From: Kribbella antibiotica
GTDB taxonomy: Bacteria > Actinomycetota > Actinomycetes > Propionibacteriales > Kribbellaceae
Length of the DNA stretch: 49,740 nt
Direction: 5' to 3'
NCBI RefSeq assembly: GCF_004349055.1
Contig: NZ_SMKX01000054.1
Span: 1-49,740 of the forward strand
Part shown: in pieces, positions 1 through 8,887 of the stretch
How positions within the stretch are numbered: the stretch's first letter is position 1
Layout of the letters: every line of letters starts with the position of its first letter
Translations under genes and position numbers: made by a program
Notes under the pieces: generated by a model
Database searches by the model: none
What the model was told of the DNA's origin: nothing
The model's input: the letters and a program-made list of their open reading frames with translations, nothing else

Positions 1-1
1 G

Positions 2-1198
2 TCAAGGGCGGGCGACGTTGTCGGTGTGGGCGGCGGCGTAGACGGCGGCGGCTACGGCGGGCGCGACTCGGTCGTCGAAGGGGGACGGGATGATGTAGTC
101 GGGGCGGAGGTCGCCCGGTGCGATCAGGCCGGCCAGCGCGTCGGCGGCGGCCAGCTTCATGCCCTCGGTGATGCGGGAGGCATTGGCGTCGAAGGCACCG
201 CGGAAGATGCCGGGGAACGCGAGCACGTTGTTGATCTGGTTCGGGAAGTCCGAGCGGCCGGTCGCGACCACGGCCGCGTGGCGGTGGGCGATATCGGGAT
301 GGACCTCGGGGTTCGGGTTGGCGAGGGCGAAGATCATCGAATCCGGTGCCATCCGGGCGATGGCTTCCTCGGGGACTGTCCCGCCCGAGACGCCGATGAA
401 CACGTCGGCGCCGTCCAGAGCATCCACCAGCCGGCCGGACAGCCCGCCGGTGTTGGTGTCGCGAGCCAGCGACAGCTTTACCGGGTTCAGGTCCGCGCGG
501 TCCTCGTGCAGCACGCCCTTCGAGTCAACGACCGCGAGGTCGCCGACCCCGGCCTGCAGCAGGATCCGTGCACACGCGACCCCGGCTGCGCCGGCTCCTG
601 AGATCACCACGCGGATCCCCGAGATGTCCTTGCCGGTCACCCGGAGCGCGTTCCGCAAAGCAGCCAGTACGACGACCGCCGTACCGTGCTGGTCGTCGTG
701 GAACACCGGGATGTCCAACCGCTCTTTCAGCCGGCGCTCGATCTCGAAGCAGCGTGGTGCGGAGATGTCCTCGAGGTTGATGCCGCCGAACGACGGTGCC
801 ATCCGCACGACCGTCTCGACGAACTCGTCGACGTCGGTGCAGTCGAGCGCGATCGGGACCGAGTCGACGCCACCGAACTCCTTGAACAGCAGCGCCTTGC
901 CCTCCATCACCGGCAGCGACGCGGCCGGCCCGATGTCACCGAGGCCCAGTACGGCGGTTCCGTCGGTAATGACCGCGACCACGTTGGACCGCCACGTGTA
1001 GGTGCGCGCCAACGACGGGTCCTCGGCGATCGCCGTACAGACGCGGGCGACGCCCGGCGTGTAGGCCATCGACAGCTCGTCGGCGTTCGTGACGTGCACC
1101 GAGGACGTCACCTCGATCTTGCCGCCGCGGTGCAGCTCGAAGACCGGATCACCTTCGAAGCGATCGGTGACAACAGCGGATACAGGTTGGGCGACCAT
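2..1198 (-). CDS. NAD(P)-dependent malic enzyme
   Basis: 398-residue cytosolic enzyme that oxidatively decarboxylates malate to pyruvate, CO2 and NAD(P)H, linking the TCA cycle to pyruvate. Visible signatures are [11 protein letters not shown] near the N-terminus, GLGDIGP, the metal/substrate segment [10 protein letters not shown] and the Rossmann motif [11 protein letters not shown]. The length fits the short prokaryotic malic enzymes. The ATG at 1198 is preferred over an upstream in-frame start at 1264 because GAGGGG lies about 7 bases before it and the domain starts soon after. The stop codon is at bases 2-4, so the gene is complete. It diverges from the ABC operon at 1439. Cofactor preference (NAD or NADP) cannot be read reliably. 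Confidence 0.95.
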   Translation of the reverse strand: MVAQPVSAVVTDRFEGDPVFELHRGGKIEVTSSVHVTNADELSMAYTPGVARVCTAIAEDPSLARTYTWRSNVVAVITDGTAVLGLGDIGPAASLPVMEGKALLFKEFGGVDSVPIALDCTDVDEFVETVVRMAPSFGGINLEDISAPRCFEIERRLKERLDIPVFHDDQHGTAVVVLAALRNALRVTGKDISGIRVVISGAGAAGVACARILLQAGVGDLAVVDSKGVLHEDRADLNPVKLSLARDTNTGGLSGRLVDALDGADVFIGVSGGTVPEEAIARMAPDSMIFALANPNPEVHPDIAHRHAAVVATGRSDFPNQINNVLAFPGIFRGAFDANASRITEGMKLAAADALAGLIAPGDLRPDYIIPSPFDDRVAPAVAAAVYAAAHTDNVARP

Positions 1199-1322
1199 GA
1201 CAGAACCCCTCGGGACAGTGTGTGAGCAGAAGTCATCCGGCCCGACGAAGGTGCGTCGAACCACAGTGTTTCCAGGGGGTCGCCCGTGCTGATCGAGTAA
1301 ACCACAGCGTCAACTGGTCTGC

Positions 1323-1338
1323 TGTGAGCGGCCCCACA
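1323..1338. promoter_or_regulatory. CRP-like operator candidate
   Basis: TGTGAGCGGCCCCACA matches the CRP/FNR-family consensus TGTGA-N6-TCACA with one mismatch. It lies between the divergent malic enzyme gene and the first ABC operon. GC richness makes a chance match more likely here than at the other two sites in the window. Confidence 0.35.
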
Positions 1339-1438
1339 TCCGGTGACGATCGCGTCTCGCTCACCGCAAAGCAGGGGGCAGGAACTGCCTGCTGTGCCAG
1401 GATTCGGAGATTCAGACCCCTGTCGAGGAGTAATCGCG

Positions 1439-2281
1439 ATGAACATCGTCCGCACCCTCCGTAAGCACCGCCGGACCGTAGCGGCCGCGTCCGCTGCCGT
1501 CCTCGCGCTCTCCGTCGCCGCGTGCGGGGGCGAATCAAGCAGCGGTGGATCCGACGACAAGGCGAAGGCCGCCGGGATCGAGCTGATCAAGTCCGGCACG
1601 CTGACGATCTGCACGCACCTGCCGTACAAGCCGTTCGAGTTCAAGGAAGGCACCAAGGTCGTCGGCTTCGACACCGACCTGCTGACCCTGCTGGCCGACG
1701 ACCTCGGCCTGAAGGTCGACGTGATCAGCATCGAGTGGGCCCAGGTCACCTCGGGCGCCGCGTTCAAGGCGAAGAAGTGCGACGTCGGTATGGGCGCGAT
1801 GACGATCAACGAGCCGCGCAAGGCCGCGCTCAGCATCACCGACCCGTACATGGACGCGACCCAGGTGCTGCTGGCCAAGAAGGACTCCGGCATCAAGGGC
1901 CTGGCCGACCTGAAGGGCAAGAAGCTCGGCGCCCAGGGCGACACCACCGGCAAGGACTACGCCGACAAGTACGCCAAGGAGAACGGCTACGAGGTGATCC
2001 CGTTCAACGACCTGGCCCTGCAGATGAACAACGTGAAGTCCGGCCGGGTGGCCGCCGCGATCAACGACAACGGCGCGATCTACGACTTCGTCAAGGACAA
2101 CCCGGACCTGGCCGTGGTGGCCGAGTTCGACACCGGTGAGCAGTACGGTTTCGCCGCGCTGAAGGACGGCAGCGGCCCGAAGGTCGTCGCCAAGTTCAAC
2201 GAGCTGCTGGCCAAGGCGAAGACCGACGGCAAGTACACCGAGATCTACAAGAAGTGGTTCGGGGTTGAGCCGAAGAAGTGA
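1439..2281 (+). CDS. Polar amino-acid ABC transporter substrate-binding lipoprotein (copy 1)
   Basis: 280-residue lipoprotein of the SBP_bac_3 family that captures an amino acid outside the membrane for the permease/ATPase encoded downstream. The N-terminus is basic, then hydrophobic, and ends in the lipobox LSVAAC with Cys29 as the lipidation site, followed by a Gly/Ser-rich linker. The family pattern KPFEF...GFDTDLL and the later repeat of the bilobal fold are present. Start ATG 1439 is chosen over an earlier in-frame start because GAGGAG lies 8 bases upstream and the signal peptide begins directly. The stop overlaps the permease start (GTGA). Substrate is unknown; glutamate, glutamine or cystine are possible for this family. 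Confidence 0.93.
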   Translation: MNIVRTLRKHRRTVAAASAAVLALSVAACGGESSSGGSDDKAKAAGIELIKSGTLTICTHLPYKPFEFKEGTKVVGFDTDLLTLLADDLGLKVDVISIEWAQVTSGAAFKAKKCDVGMGAMTINEPRKAALSITDPYMDATQVLLAKKDSGIKGLADLKGKKLGAQGDTTGKDYADKYAKENGYEVIPFNDLALQMNNVKSGRVAAAINDNGAIYDFVKDNPDLAVVAEFDTGEQYGFAALKDGSGPKVVAKFNELLAKAKTDGKYTEIYKKWFGVEPKK

Positions 2282-3099
2282 CCAGCCCAGCCGACACCGT
2301 CGTCCGTAAGGGACTGAGCCCGCGCAAGCGGGCCCAGCGCTCGCGCCTGATCCAGTACGCCATCCTGATCGCCCTGGTCCTGTTCGCCCTCTTCAGCGCG
2401 AACTGGGGCCAGATCGGCTCGGTGTTCTTCAAGCCGGAGTTCATCAAGGCGACGTTCCAGGACGGCGTCCTCCAGGCTCTCGTCAAGACCGTCGAGTACA
2501 CGGCCGGTGCCTTCGTGATCGGCCTGGCCGGTGGCACGCTGCTGGCGCTGATGCGGCTCAGCAGCGTCGGCCCGTACCGGTGGATCGCGACCGCCTACAT
2601 CGAGTTCTTCCGCGGTTTGCCGGCGATCGTGGTCTTCATCGCGTTCAGCCTGCTGCCGCTGGCCTTCGAGGGGATGACGATCCCCTTCGACCCGTACGGC
2701 GTCGTCTGGCTCGCGCTCGGCATCGTCGCTTCGGCGTACATGGCCGAGGTGATCCGGGCCGGCATCCAGGCGGTACCGAAGGGACAGATCGAGGCGGCCC
2801 GCTCGCTGGGTATGTCGCCCGGGCTCGCGCTGCGCAAGATCGTGCTGCCGCAGGCCTTCCGGATCGTGCTGGCGCCGTTGACCAACGACCTGATCCTGCT
2901 GGTCAAGGATTCCTCGCTGGTCTTCATCATCGGCGTCGCGGCCACCGGCTACGAGCTGACCGGTTTCGGTCGCGACCTCGCCAACACGTACTCGAACCTG
3001 ACCCCGATCGTGGTCTGCGGCTTCTGCTACCTGATCATCACCCTCCCGCTGGGCATCCTGGTCCGCCGGCTCGAGGCCCGTGCAGAGAAGAGCCGCTGA
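2278..3099 (+). CDS. Amino-acid ABC transporter permease (copy 1)
   Basis: 273-residue inner-membrane permease of the HisMQ type. A short basic cytosolic tail is followed by about five membrane segments. The ATPase-contacting EAA loop spans about residues 157-195 ([14 protein letters not shown], then LGMS and IVLPQAF), and EFFRGLP near residue 110 is typical of polar amino-acid permeases. It starts with GTG inside the stop of the binding-protein gene (4-base overlap), and its TGA overlaps the ATPase ATG (TGATG), so the three genes are translationally coupled. Only one permease is encoded, so it probably acts as a homodimer. Confidence 0.93.
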   Translation: MTSPADTVVRKGLSPRKRAQRSRLIQYAILIALVLFALFSANWGQIGSVFFKPEFIKATFQDGVLQALVKTVEYTAGAFVIGLAGGTLLALMRLSSVGPYRWIATAYIEFFRGLPAIVVFIAFSLLPLAFEGMTIPFDPYGVVWLALGIVASAYMAEVIRAGIQAVPKGQIEAARSLGMSPGLALRKIVLPQAFRIVLAPLTNDLILLVKDSSLVFIIGVAATGYELTGFGRDLANTYSNLTPIVVCGFCYLIITLPLGILVRRLEARAEKSR

Positions 3100-3851
3100 T
3101 GGCACTCGTCGAGATCAACAACCTGCACAAGTCGTTCGGCAGCAACCACGTCCTGCGCGGCATCGACTTCAGTGTCGAGCAGGGCGAGGTCGTCTGCGTG
3201 ATCGGGCCGTCCGGCTCGGGCAAGTCGACGCTGCTGCGCTGCGTCAACCTGCTCGAGGTTCCGCAGGAGGGCCAGGTGATCGTCCGCGGTGAGGACATCA
3301 CCGACCCGGACTGTCACCTGGACGCCGCCCGCGCGAGTATCGGGATGGTGTTCCAGCAGTTCAACCTGTTCCCGCACCTGAGTGTGCTGACGAACTGCGC
3401 GGTCGCCCAGACCACGGTTCTGAAGCGCAAGCCGGAAGAGGCGGAGAAGATCGCCCGGGCCAACCTGGATCGGGTCGGCCTGACCGACAAGGTGCACGCC
3501 TTCCCGGCACAGCTGTCCGGTGGTCAGCAGCAGCGCGTAGCGATCGCTCGCGCACTGTCGATGGACCCGGCACTGATGCTGTTCGACGAGCCGACGTCCG
3601 CGCTCGACCCCGAGCTCGTCGGCGACGTGCTCACCGTGATGCGCAAACTGGCTCTCGAGGGCATGACGATGCTCGTCGTCACCCACGAGATGGCCTTCGC
3701 CCGCGACGTCGCCGACCGCGTCGTCTTCATGGACGGCGGCGTCATCGTCGAGCAGGGCCCGCCCGCCGAGGTCATCGGCAACCCCCAGGAAGAACGCACC
3801 AAGCTCTTCCTGAAGCGAGTCCTCGATCCGACCCACGTGCAGGACAACTGA
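3099..3851 (+). CDS. Amino-acid ABC transporter ATP-binding protein (copy 1)
   Basis: 250-residue ATPase of the GlnQ/HisP type that powers the preceding permease on the cytosolic face. Walker [10 protein letters not shown] (36-44), Q-loop FQQFNLFPH, signature LSGGQQQR (139-146), Walker B LMLFDEP (159-165) and H-loop His196 in VVTHEM are all intact. The start is the ATG overlapping the permease stop; longer reading in the same frame upstream lies inside the permease gene. It is closely related to the ATPase at 5874, which belongs to the paralogous operon downstream. Confidence 0.95.
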   Translation: MALVEINNLHKSFGSNHVLRGIDFSVEQGEVVCVIGPSGSGKSTLLRCVNLLEVPQEGQVIVRGEDITDPDCHLDAARASIGMVFQQFNLFPHLSVLTNCAVAQTTVLKRKPEEAEKIARANLDRVGLTDKVHAFPAQLSGGQQQRVAIARALSMDPALMLFDEPTSALDPELVGDVLTVMRKLALEGMTMLVVTHEMAFARDVADRVVFMDGGVIVEQGPPAEVIGNPQEERTKLFLKRVLDPTHVQDN

Positions 3852-3977
3852 TCGGTATGTCGTGACGCTGCGTGCCCGGGTGGTCGACGGGCCGCATGCA
3901 TCGGCTACGAATAGGTCTCCATTAGCGGGTTAACGCTGCTTTCGGGGTGTGACCGTGTGTCAAGATGCGGACCACAC

Positions 3978-4000
3978 GGCGCCGGAAATCGGCCGGCGCC
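3978..4000 (+). promoter_or_regulatory. Hairpin just upstream of the ribosome binding site of the second ABC operon
   Basis: A perfect 8-bp inverted repeat, GGCGCCGG and CCGGCGCC, with a 7-base loop ends a few bases before the Shine-Dalgarno TTGGAGGA of the gene at 4019. There is no T tract, so it is more likely an mRNA leader structure (translation control or 5' stability) than a terminator. It could also stop residual read-through from the first operon. Confidence 0.5.
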
Positions 4001-4018
4001 CGGTCTTGGAGGACTTAG

Positions 4019-4921
4019 ATGTCTGTCCTGCGTGGAGCGCTGGCACTGTCCGGTGTTCTGGTTCTGGCGACGACGGCGGCCTGCGGTTCGGATTCCCTCG
4101 GCTCGAACCCGAGCGGCCCGGCCAGTGCACCCTCGATCCCGTCGTCCAGTGGTGGGCCGGACCTGAGCGGCAAGCTGCCGCCGAAGATCGCGACCGCCAA
4201 GAAGATCGTCGTCGGCGTCGACGCGAGCTACCCGCCGAACGAGTCGCTGGAAGGCGGCAAGAACGTGGTCGGGATGGATGTCGACCTGTTCAACGCGGTC
4301 GCCGCGAAGTTCGGCGTCACCGTCGACTGGCAGCCGGCCGGGTTCGACACCATCATCACCGGTGTCCAGGGCGGCAAGTACGACATGGGCATCTCGTCGT
4401 TCACGATCAACGACAAGCGCAAGCAGCAGGTCAACATGGTCAGCTACTTCAGCGCCGGCACCCTGTGGGTGACCGCCAAGGGCAACCCGAAGGGCGTCAA
4501 CCCCGACGACGCGTGCGGCAAGACTGTCGCCGTACAGAAGGGCACGACGCAGCTCGAGGACGACCTGCCGAAGCGGCAGGCCAAGTGCAAGGCCGAGGGC
4601 AAGCCGGAGATCAAGCCGGTCGTCCGCGAGAAGCAGGACCAGGCGACCGCCGACCTCGTCGCCGGCAAGGCCGACGCGATGCTGGCCGACTCCCCCATCT
4701 CGCTGTACGCGGTCAAGCAGACCAACGGCGCGCTCGAGCAGCTCGGCGAGATCTACGACGCGGCGCCGTACGGGTATGTCGTCCCGAAGGCCCAGACCGA
4801 GTTCGCGGCCGCGATCGTCGAGGCGCTGAAGGCGTCGGCCGCTGACGGCTCGTACAAGTCCGCACTGGCCAAGTGGGGCAACGAGTCAGGGGCGATCACC
4901 GACTTCGCGGTCAACCCCTGA
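4019..4921 (+). CDS. Polar amino-acid ABC transporter substrate-binding lipoprotein (copy 2)
   Basis: 300-residue SBP_bac_3 lipoprotein that captures an amino acid for the second transporter. The signal peptide ends in LATTAAC, with Cys22 lipidated, and a Ser/Pro/Gly linker separates it from the binding domain, which begins around KKIVVGVDASYPPNE. Four cysteines occur in the mature domain, unlike copy 1. Start ATG 4019 has the ribosome binding site TTGGAGGA. The stop overlaps the next start (TGATG-type overlap at 4919-4923). Divergence from copy 1 suggests a different substrate, but this cannot be assigned from sequence alone. Confidence 0.92.
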   Translation: MSVLRGALALSGVLVLATTAACGSDSLGSNPSGPASAPSIPSSSGGPDLSGKLPPKIATAKKIVVGVDASYPPNESLEGGKNVVGMDVDLFNAVAAKFGVTVDWQPAGFDTIITGVQGGKYDMGISSFTINDKRKQQVNMVSYFSAGTLWVTAKGNPKGVNPDDACGKTVAVQKGTTQLEDDLPKRQAKCKAEGKPEIKPVVREKQDQATADLVAGKADAMLADSPISLYAVKQTNGALEQLGEIYDAAPYGYVVPKAQTEFAAAIVEALKASAADGSYKSALAKWGNESGAITDFAVNP

Positions 4922-5874
4922 TGAGCGAAGAGACCCCGGCCGGTACGACGGACGCCCGGCCCGGCGCGATCGACGCCGTACCGGTCCGGCATCCCGGCCG
5001 CTGGGTCGCGATCGCCGTGATCGCGGTCCTGGTCGCGATGCTGGTGCACCTGCTGCTGACCAACAAGGCCTTCGACTGGAAGTTCGTCTTCCAGGCGATG
5101 AACCAGACGCCGGTGATCAGCGGGTTCCTGAAGGGGACGCTGCTCGTCACCGTGCTGTCGATGATCGTCGGCGTCGGTGGCGGCGTGCTGCTCGCGGTGA
5201 TGCGGCTGTCGGACAACCCGATCCTGTCCGGGGTCTCCTGGGCGTTCACGTGGTTCTTCCGCAGCATCCCGCGGTACCTGCTGCTGTTCACGATGGGCAC
5301 GCTCGGTGTGCTCTTCCCCAGCGGCGTCTCGCTCGGCATCCCGTTCGACTGGAAGATCATCGAGTGGCTCGGGATGTCCGGTGACTGGCGATTCCTGACC
5401 CTGGACGCCAACCAGGTGTTCACCGGGCTCGTTGCCGGTGTGATCGGGCTCGGGCTGTCCGAGGCGGCGTACATGGCCGAGATCGCCCGCGCCGGGATCA
5501 TGTCGGTGGACAAGGGCCAGGCCGAGGCCGCTGAGGCGCTCGGGATGCCCAAGGGCAAGGCGATGCGCCGGGTCGTGCTGCCGCAGGCGATGCGCGTGAT
5601 CGTGCCGCCGACCGGCAACGAGACGATCGCGATGCTGAAAGATACGTCACTACTCCTCGCCGTCCCGGTGATCGGCGAGCTGTTCTACCAGCTGCAGTCG
5701 ATCGGGAGCACGTACTACAAGACGTTCCCGATCGCGGTCGCCGCGACGCTGTACTACCTGCTCGCGACCAGTGTGCTGATGGTCGGGCAGTACTTCCTCG
5801 AACGGCACTTCGGCAAAGGCTTCGGTACGACGGCGCCGCGGGCTGCCCGTCCGGCCGGGGCAGGGGGTGCGTGA
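4921..5874 (+). CDS. Amino-acid ABC transporter permease (copy 2)
   Basis: 317-residue membrane permease of the HisMQ type. Compared with copy 1 it has a longer hydrophilic N-terminal tail (about 28 residues) and an extra stretch around residues 130-165, between membrane segments. The EAA loop lies at about 187-225 ([25 protein letters not shown]). It overlaps the binding-protein stop at its 5' end and the ATPase start at its 3' end. It should form the membrane pore of the second transporter. Confidence 0.92.
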   Translation: MSEETPAGTTDARPGAIDAVPVRHPGRWVAIAVIAVLVAMLVHLLLTNKAFDWKFVFQAMNQTPVISGFLKGTLLVTVLSMIVGVGGGVLLAVMRLSDNPILSGVSWAFTWFFRSIPRYLLLFTMGTLGVLFPSGVSLGIPFDWKIIEWLGMSGDWRFLTLDANQVFTGLVAGVIGLGLSEAAYMAEIARAGIMSVDKGQAEAAEALGMPKGKAMRRVVLPQAMRVIVPPTGNETIAMLKDTSLLLAVPVIGELFYQLQSIGSTYYKTFPIAVAATLYYLLATSVLMVGQYFLERHFGKGFGTTAPRAARPAGAGGA

Positions 5875-6653
5875 TGACTGACCGTCCTTTGGTTCATGCG
5901 GTCAACGTGACCAAGTCCTTTCACCACAACGAGGTCCTGAAGGGCATCGACCTCGATGTCGAGGCCGGTCAGGTGGTCTGCCTGCTCGGGCCGTCGGGTT
6001 CGGGCAAGACGACGTTCCTGCGCTGTATCAATCAGCTCGAGACGATCGACGGCGGCCGGATCTGGGTCGACGGCGACCTGATGGGCTACGCCGAACGCGG
6101 CGACAAGCTGTATCGCCTGAAGGACAAGGAGATCGCGGCCCAGCGCCGTGAGATCGGGATGGTCTTCCAGCGGTTCAACCTGTTCCCGCACATGACCGCG
6201 ATCGACAACGTGATCGAGGCACCGGTCCAGGTCAAGGGTGAATCGAAGAAGGTCGCCCGCGAGCGCGCCCAGGCGCTGCTCGACCGCGTCGGCCTCGGCG
6301 ATCGCACGGCGGCGTACCCGGCGCAGTTGTCCGGTGGCCAGCAGCAACGAGTTGCGATCGCGCGGGCCCTGGCGATGCAGCCGAAGCTGATGCTGTTCGA
6401 CGAGCCGACCTCCGCGCTCGACCCGGAGCTGGTCGGCGAGGTGCTGGCCGTGATGCGCGAGCTGGCCGACGACGGTACGACGATGATCGTGGTCACCCAC
6501 GAGATGTCGTTCGCCCGGGAGGTCGCCGACACGGTCGTCTTCATGGACGCCGGTGTCGTCGTCGAGGCCGGTCCCCCGGCCGACGTGATCGGCAACCCGC
6601 AACACCAGCGGACCAAGAGCTTCTTGTCACGCTTGAGGTCCGAACACTCCTGA
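5874..6653 (+). CDS. Amino-acid ABC transporter ATP-binding protein (copy 2)
   Basis: 259-residue GlnQ-type ATPase with Walker [10 protein letters not shown] (39-47), FQRFNLFPH at the Q-loop, signature LSGGQQQR, Walker B LMLFDEP and VVTHEM at the H-loop. Two starts are adjacent (GTG 5871, ATG 5874). ATG 5874 is preferred because AGGGGG is then 6 bases away, against 3 for the GTG. It ends the second operon. An insert after the Walker A region ([18 protein letters not shown]), absent from copy 1, is common in glutamate/polar amino-acid ATPases. Confidence 0.94.
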   Translation: MTDRPLVHAVNVTKSFHHNEVLKGIDLDVEAGQVVCLLGPSGSGKTTFLRCINQLETIDGGRIWVDGDLMGYAERGDKLYRLKDKEIAAQRREIGMVFQRFNLFPHMTAIDNVIEAPVQVKGESKKVARERAQALLDRVGLGDRTAAYPAQLSGGQQQRVAIARALAMQPKLMLFDEPTSALDPELVGEVLAVMRELADDGTTMIVVTHEMSFAREVADTVVFMDAGVVVEAGPPADVIGNPQHQRTKSFLSRLRSEHS

Positions 6654-6725
6654 GGGTTGGCGCCGTGCTTCAAATGCGGTGAGAGTGGTAGAAGTACGGC
6701 GTCAAGCCAAGTTAGAGGAGACGAA

Positions 6726-7118
6726 GTGAGCAGCACGGGGCAATCGTCCGAGGTCCGCCTGAGTATTCCGGCCGACGGTGCGTACATCGCCGTACCGCGG
6801 TCGGTCGTGGGGAACCTTGCGGCCCGCAACAACTTCACCGTCGATGCGATCGACGATCTGCGGATCGCCGTCGACGAGGCGTGCTCCTTGCTGCTCCCGC
6901 AGGCCACGGACGGGGTCCTGGACTGCGTTTTCGAGATCGCGCCGCCGCAACTGACGGTTCGCACCAGTGCCGTCGTACCGGCTGGCTGGACGCCTGACAC
7001 CACGTCGTTCGGCTGGACCGTGCTGACCGCGCTCGTCGAGACCGCCGCCGTCGAGACCATTGACGGCAGGCTCACCATCACCGTGACGGCCACCGCCATC
7101 GCCACGGAGAACCTGTGA
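6726..7118 (+). CDS. UsfX/RsbW-like anti-sigma factor for SigF
   Basis: 130-residue HATPase-fold protein that should bind and block the SigF-family sigma factor encoded next. The N-box-like segment DDLRIAVDEACSLL and the later SFGWTVLTAL motif resemble M. tuberculosis UsfX. The glycine-rich ATP lid (DxGxG) of typical RsbW kinases is not visible, so kinase activity is doubtful. Start GTG 6726 has GAGGAG 6 bases upstream; the earlier in-frame start at 6657 lacks one. Its stop overlaps the start of a 27-codon ORF that leads into sigF. No anti-anti-sigma gene is adjacent. Confidence 0.8.
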   Translation: MSSTGQSSEVRLSIPADGAYIAVPRSVVGNLAARNNFTVDAIDDLRIAVDEACSLLLPQATDGVLDCVFEIAPPQLTVRTSAVVPAGWTPDTTSFGWTVLTALVETAAVETIDGRLTITVTATAIATENL

Positions 7119-7198
7119 GCGAGCGTAGCGAGCGAACCAAAAGTAGAGCACAGCTATCTGTCACGACGAAGCCGAGCGCTAGCGAGGCGAAGGAGTGA
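7115..7198 (+). CDS. 27-codon mini-ORF linking anti-sigma and sigma genes
   Basis: The GTG at 7115 overlaps the anti-sigma stop (GTGA), and its own TGA at 7196 overlaps the sigma-factor GTG at 7195 (again GTGA). The peptide begins MSERSERTKSRAQ and has no recognisable domain. Much of it is encoded by AGCGAGCG-type repeats. It could be a repeat inserted between two genes that kept an open frame and so preserved translational coupling. Production of a functional peptide is not shown. Confidence 0.4.
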   Translation: MSERSERTKSRAQLSVTTKPSASEAKE

Positions 7199-7200
7199 CA
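7117..7200. repeat. AGCGAGCG direct repeats and TGTCAC/GTGACA inverted repeat
   Basis: Just after the anti-sigma stop, AGCGAGCG occurs twice separated by one T. Further on, TGTCAC (7159-7164) and GTGACA (7195-7200) form 6-bp arms around an internal palindrome CGCTAGCG (7177-7184). The sigF start codon lies inside the right arm. Similar short GC-rich repeats at gene ends are common in actinobacteria. Confidence 0.5.
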
Positions 7201-7995
7201 GACGAACGATCAACCGGCGAACGCCATCACGACCAACATTCCGATCTGCGAACGCGGACGGCTGCTTTCTTCGCGATCATGGGCGCGTCCGGAATCGGTA
7301 CGCCGGACCACCATGCGGCGCGCGATGGTCTGGTCTCGCTGCACATGCCGCTGGTCGAGCATCTGGCCCGCCGCTTCCGCAACCGCGGCGAACCGTACGA
7401 CGACCTGGTGCAGGTCGCGACGATCGGGCTGATCAAGGCGATCGACCGGTTCGACTCCGACCGTGGGGTCGAGTTCTCGACGTACGCAACGCCGACGATC
7501 CTCGGCGAGATCAAGCGGTACTTCCGCGACAAGGGCTGGGCGATCCGGGTGCCGCGGCGCCTGCAGGAGCTGCGGTTGTCGCTGACGGCGGCGACTGCCG
7601 AGCTGACCCAGGAGCTCGGCCGGGCGCCTACCGTCGCTGAGCTGTCCGTGCGGCTGAGTTTGCCCACCGACCTGGTGATCGAGGGGCTCGAGTCCGCCAA
7701 CGCCTACAACACGTTGTCCCTGGACGCCCCGGACCAGAACGAGTCCGACGCGACCACGGTCCTGGACGGGCTGGGCGGCGAGGACGAGGCGCTGGAGAGC
7801 GTCGAGTATCGCGAGTCGCTCAAACCGCTGCTGGCCCAGCTGGACCATCGCGAGAAGCGGATCCTGACACTGCGATTCTTCCGGGGTATGACGCAGTCGC
7901 AGATCGCGGAGGAGATCGGGATCTCGCAGATGCACGTATCGCGGCTGCTGGCCCGCACGCTGACCGAGCTAAGGGCCGGCTTACTCAAGGAATAG
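7195..7995 (+). CDS. sigF: RNA polymerase sigma factor, SigF/SigB family
   Basis: 266-residue group 3 sigma factor. Region 2 is complete (LARRFRNRGEPYDDLVQVATIGLIKAIDRF, then STYATPTILGEIKRYFRD), followed by the region 3 boundary VPRRLQELR and region 4 (LTLRFFRGMTQSQIAEEIGISQMHVSRLL). Pairing with the UsfX-like gene is the same as usfX-sigF in M. tuberculosis, where the pair controls stress and stationary-phase genes. The GTG at 7195 has a GAAGGAG immediately before it, too close for normal initiation, so reinitiation from the overlapping mini-ORF is likely; a later start near residue 29 is possible. One TTA codon occurs near the 3' end. Confidence 0.88.
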   Translation: MTDERSTGERHHDQHSDLRTRTAAFFAIMGASGIGTPDHHAARDGLVSLHMPLVEHLARRFRNRGEPYDDLVQVATIGLIKAIDRFDSDRGVEFSTYATPTILGEIKRYFRDKGWAIRVPRRLQELRLSLTAATAELTQELGRAPTVAELSVRLSLPTDLVIEGLESANAYNTLSLDAPDQNESDATTVLDGLGGEDEALESVEYRESLKPLLAQLDHREKRILTLRFFRGMTQSQIAEEIGISQMHVSRLLARTLTELRAGLLKE

Positions 7996-8020
7996 CCCCG
8001 AATAAAAGCAACGGGGGTAT

Positions 8021-8431
8021 TTACAGAACCGGGTGATCTCTTTCGGGGTTGTCGGCAAGTGCCTTCGTGGATTCTTTACGGAAAACCGCTAGCAGGACGG
8101 CGATTGCCGCCACCCCGAGAGCGAACGCGACCCCTCGGGTGCCGCCGCCCCAGAAGCTGTAGGCGATCAGGAGCTGGATCAGCTGCGCGAACACCGCTGG
8201 TCCACGGCTCCACGTCGACGCGCGGGAGAGCCCGCGCGCGACGGCGGCCAGACCCACGCCGTACAGGATGAAGAACACCGTCGTGGTCGCTCCGAGGACC
8301 AAGCGGGAGCTCTGCAGCGTAATTGCTTCGACAATTCCGAGAACTACGAGCACAAGGCCTTCCGCTGCGACCACCGCCGCGGCTAGCTTCAGTGGTCTCG
8401 GTACTACGGCAGCTGGGGAGTCGGTCGGCAC
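8021..8431 (-). CDS. Small four-helix membrane protein, unknown function
   Basis: 136-residue protein with a short polar N-terminus and about four predicted membrane helices (starting near residues 15, 44, 80 and 101), then a charged tail with KESTKALADNPERD. I do not recognise a named domain, though integral membrane proteins of this size are common next to actinobacterial regulators. Start GTG 8431 is supported by TAAGCT exactly 6 bases upstream, which implies a leaderless transcript. It is convergent with sigF, with 25 bases between stops. Confidence 0.7.
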   Translation of the reverse strand: MPTDSPAAVVPRPLKLAAAVVAAEGLVLVVLGIVEAITLQSSRLVLGATTTVFFILYGVGLAAVARGLSRASTWSRGPAVFAQLIQLLIAYSFWGGGTRGVAFALGVAAIAVLLAVFRKESTKALADNPERDHPVL

Positions 8432-8437
8432 TCCGTC

Positions 8438-8443
8438 AGCTTA
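8438..8443 (-). promoter_or_regulatory. -10 hexamer TAAGCT (leaderless start)
   Basis: TAAGCT is followed by 6 bases and the GTG of the membrane protein gene at 8431. This is the same spacing as at many other genes here. Confidence 0.5.
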
Positions 8444-8887
8444 ATGCGCGTTGTGCTGAGGGAACTCGGGCGCACGGGACGGCAAACCACCTCATTCCGC
8501 GCCCCGGCCGGGTGAGCGGAACCCCAGCCCCACAGGGATTCGAGGTTGTGCGTAACCAAAGCGTTGTCCGATCGGTTACTTGCAGTGAACGGGTGATTGC
8601 GAGTTAGCGCCTCTGTCCGGTTAACGGACGGGGAGGGCGGTCACGCACCGGTTCGTAGTGTTAAGGAAGTGTTGTGATCTGATCGACAACTCCAGAACCC
8701 TTGTTTCGTACGCCTGAGATTGGGAACATGGAGTCGTTCGTGAAAGCGTTCACAACTAGCCACGAACATTGAGTCCTCGCCCGACGGTCCCCTCCGTCGC
8801 GAGAAGTACGACGAGTACAGCACCCGCTGATCGGGCACAGACCTAACCGACAGCGTACTTCCACTACTGAGAGAGATGGGATTCGCC
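8444..8887. other. Long intergenic region upstream of whiB1
   Basis: About 440 bases without a supported gene. It holds several inverted repeats: GTCCG-GTTAA-CGGAC at 8615-8629; GTTGTGATC/GATCGACAAC around 8671-8690 (one-base asymmetry); and a CRP-like site at 8739-8754. The length and density of palindromes suggest multi-input control of whiB1. The whiB1 -10 box could not be fixed; TACAGC at 8816 and TACTTC near 8856 are candidates. Confidence 0.6.
8739..8754. promoter_or_regulatory. CRP-like operator upstream of whiB1
   Basis: CGTGAAAGCGTTCACA matches TGTGA-N6-TCACA with a single mismatch and contains a perfect GTGAA/TTCAC dyad. In M. tuberculosis the CRP homologue Rv3676 is known to bind the whiB1 promoter, so the location fits. 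Confidence 0.65.

Noticed and set aside
3862..3900. Imperfect hairpin after the first ABC operon (GCGTGCCCG with CGGGC and CATGC)
   Set aside because: The stem needs a bulge and has no T tract; not convincing enough to list as a terminator.
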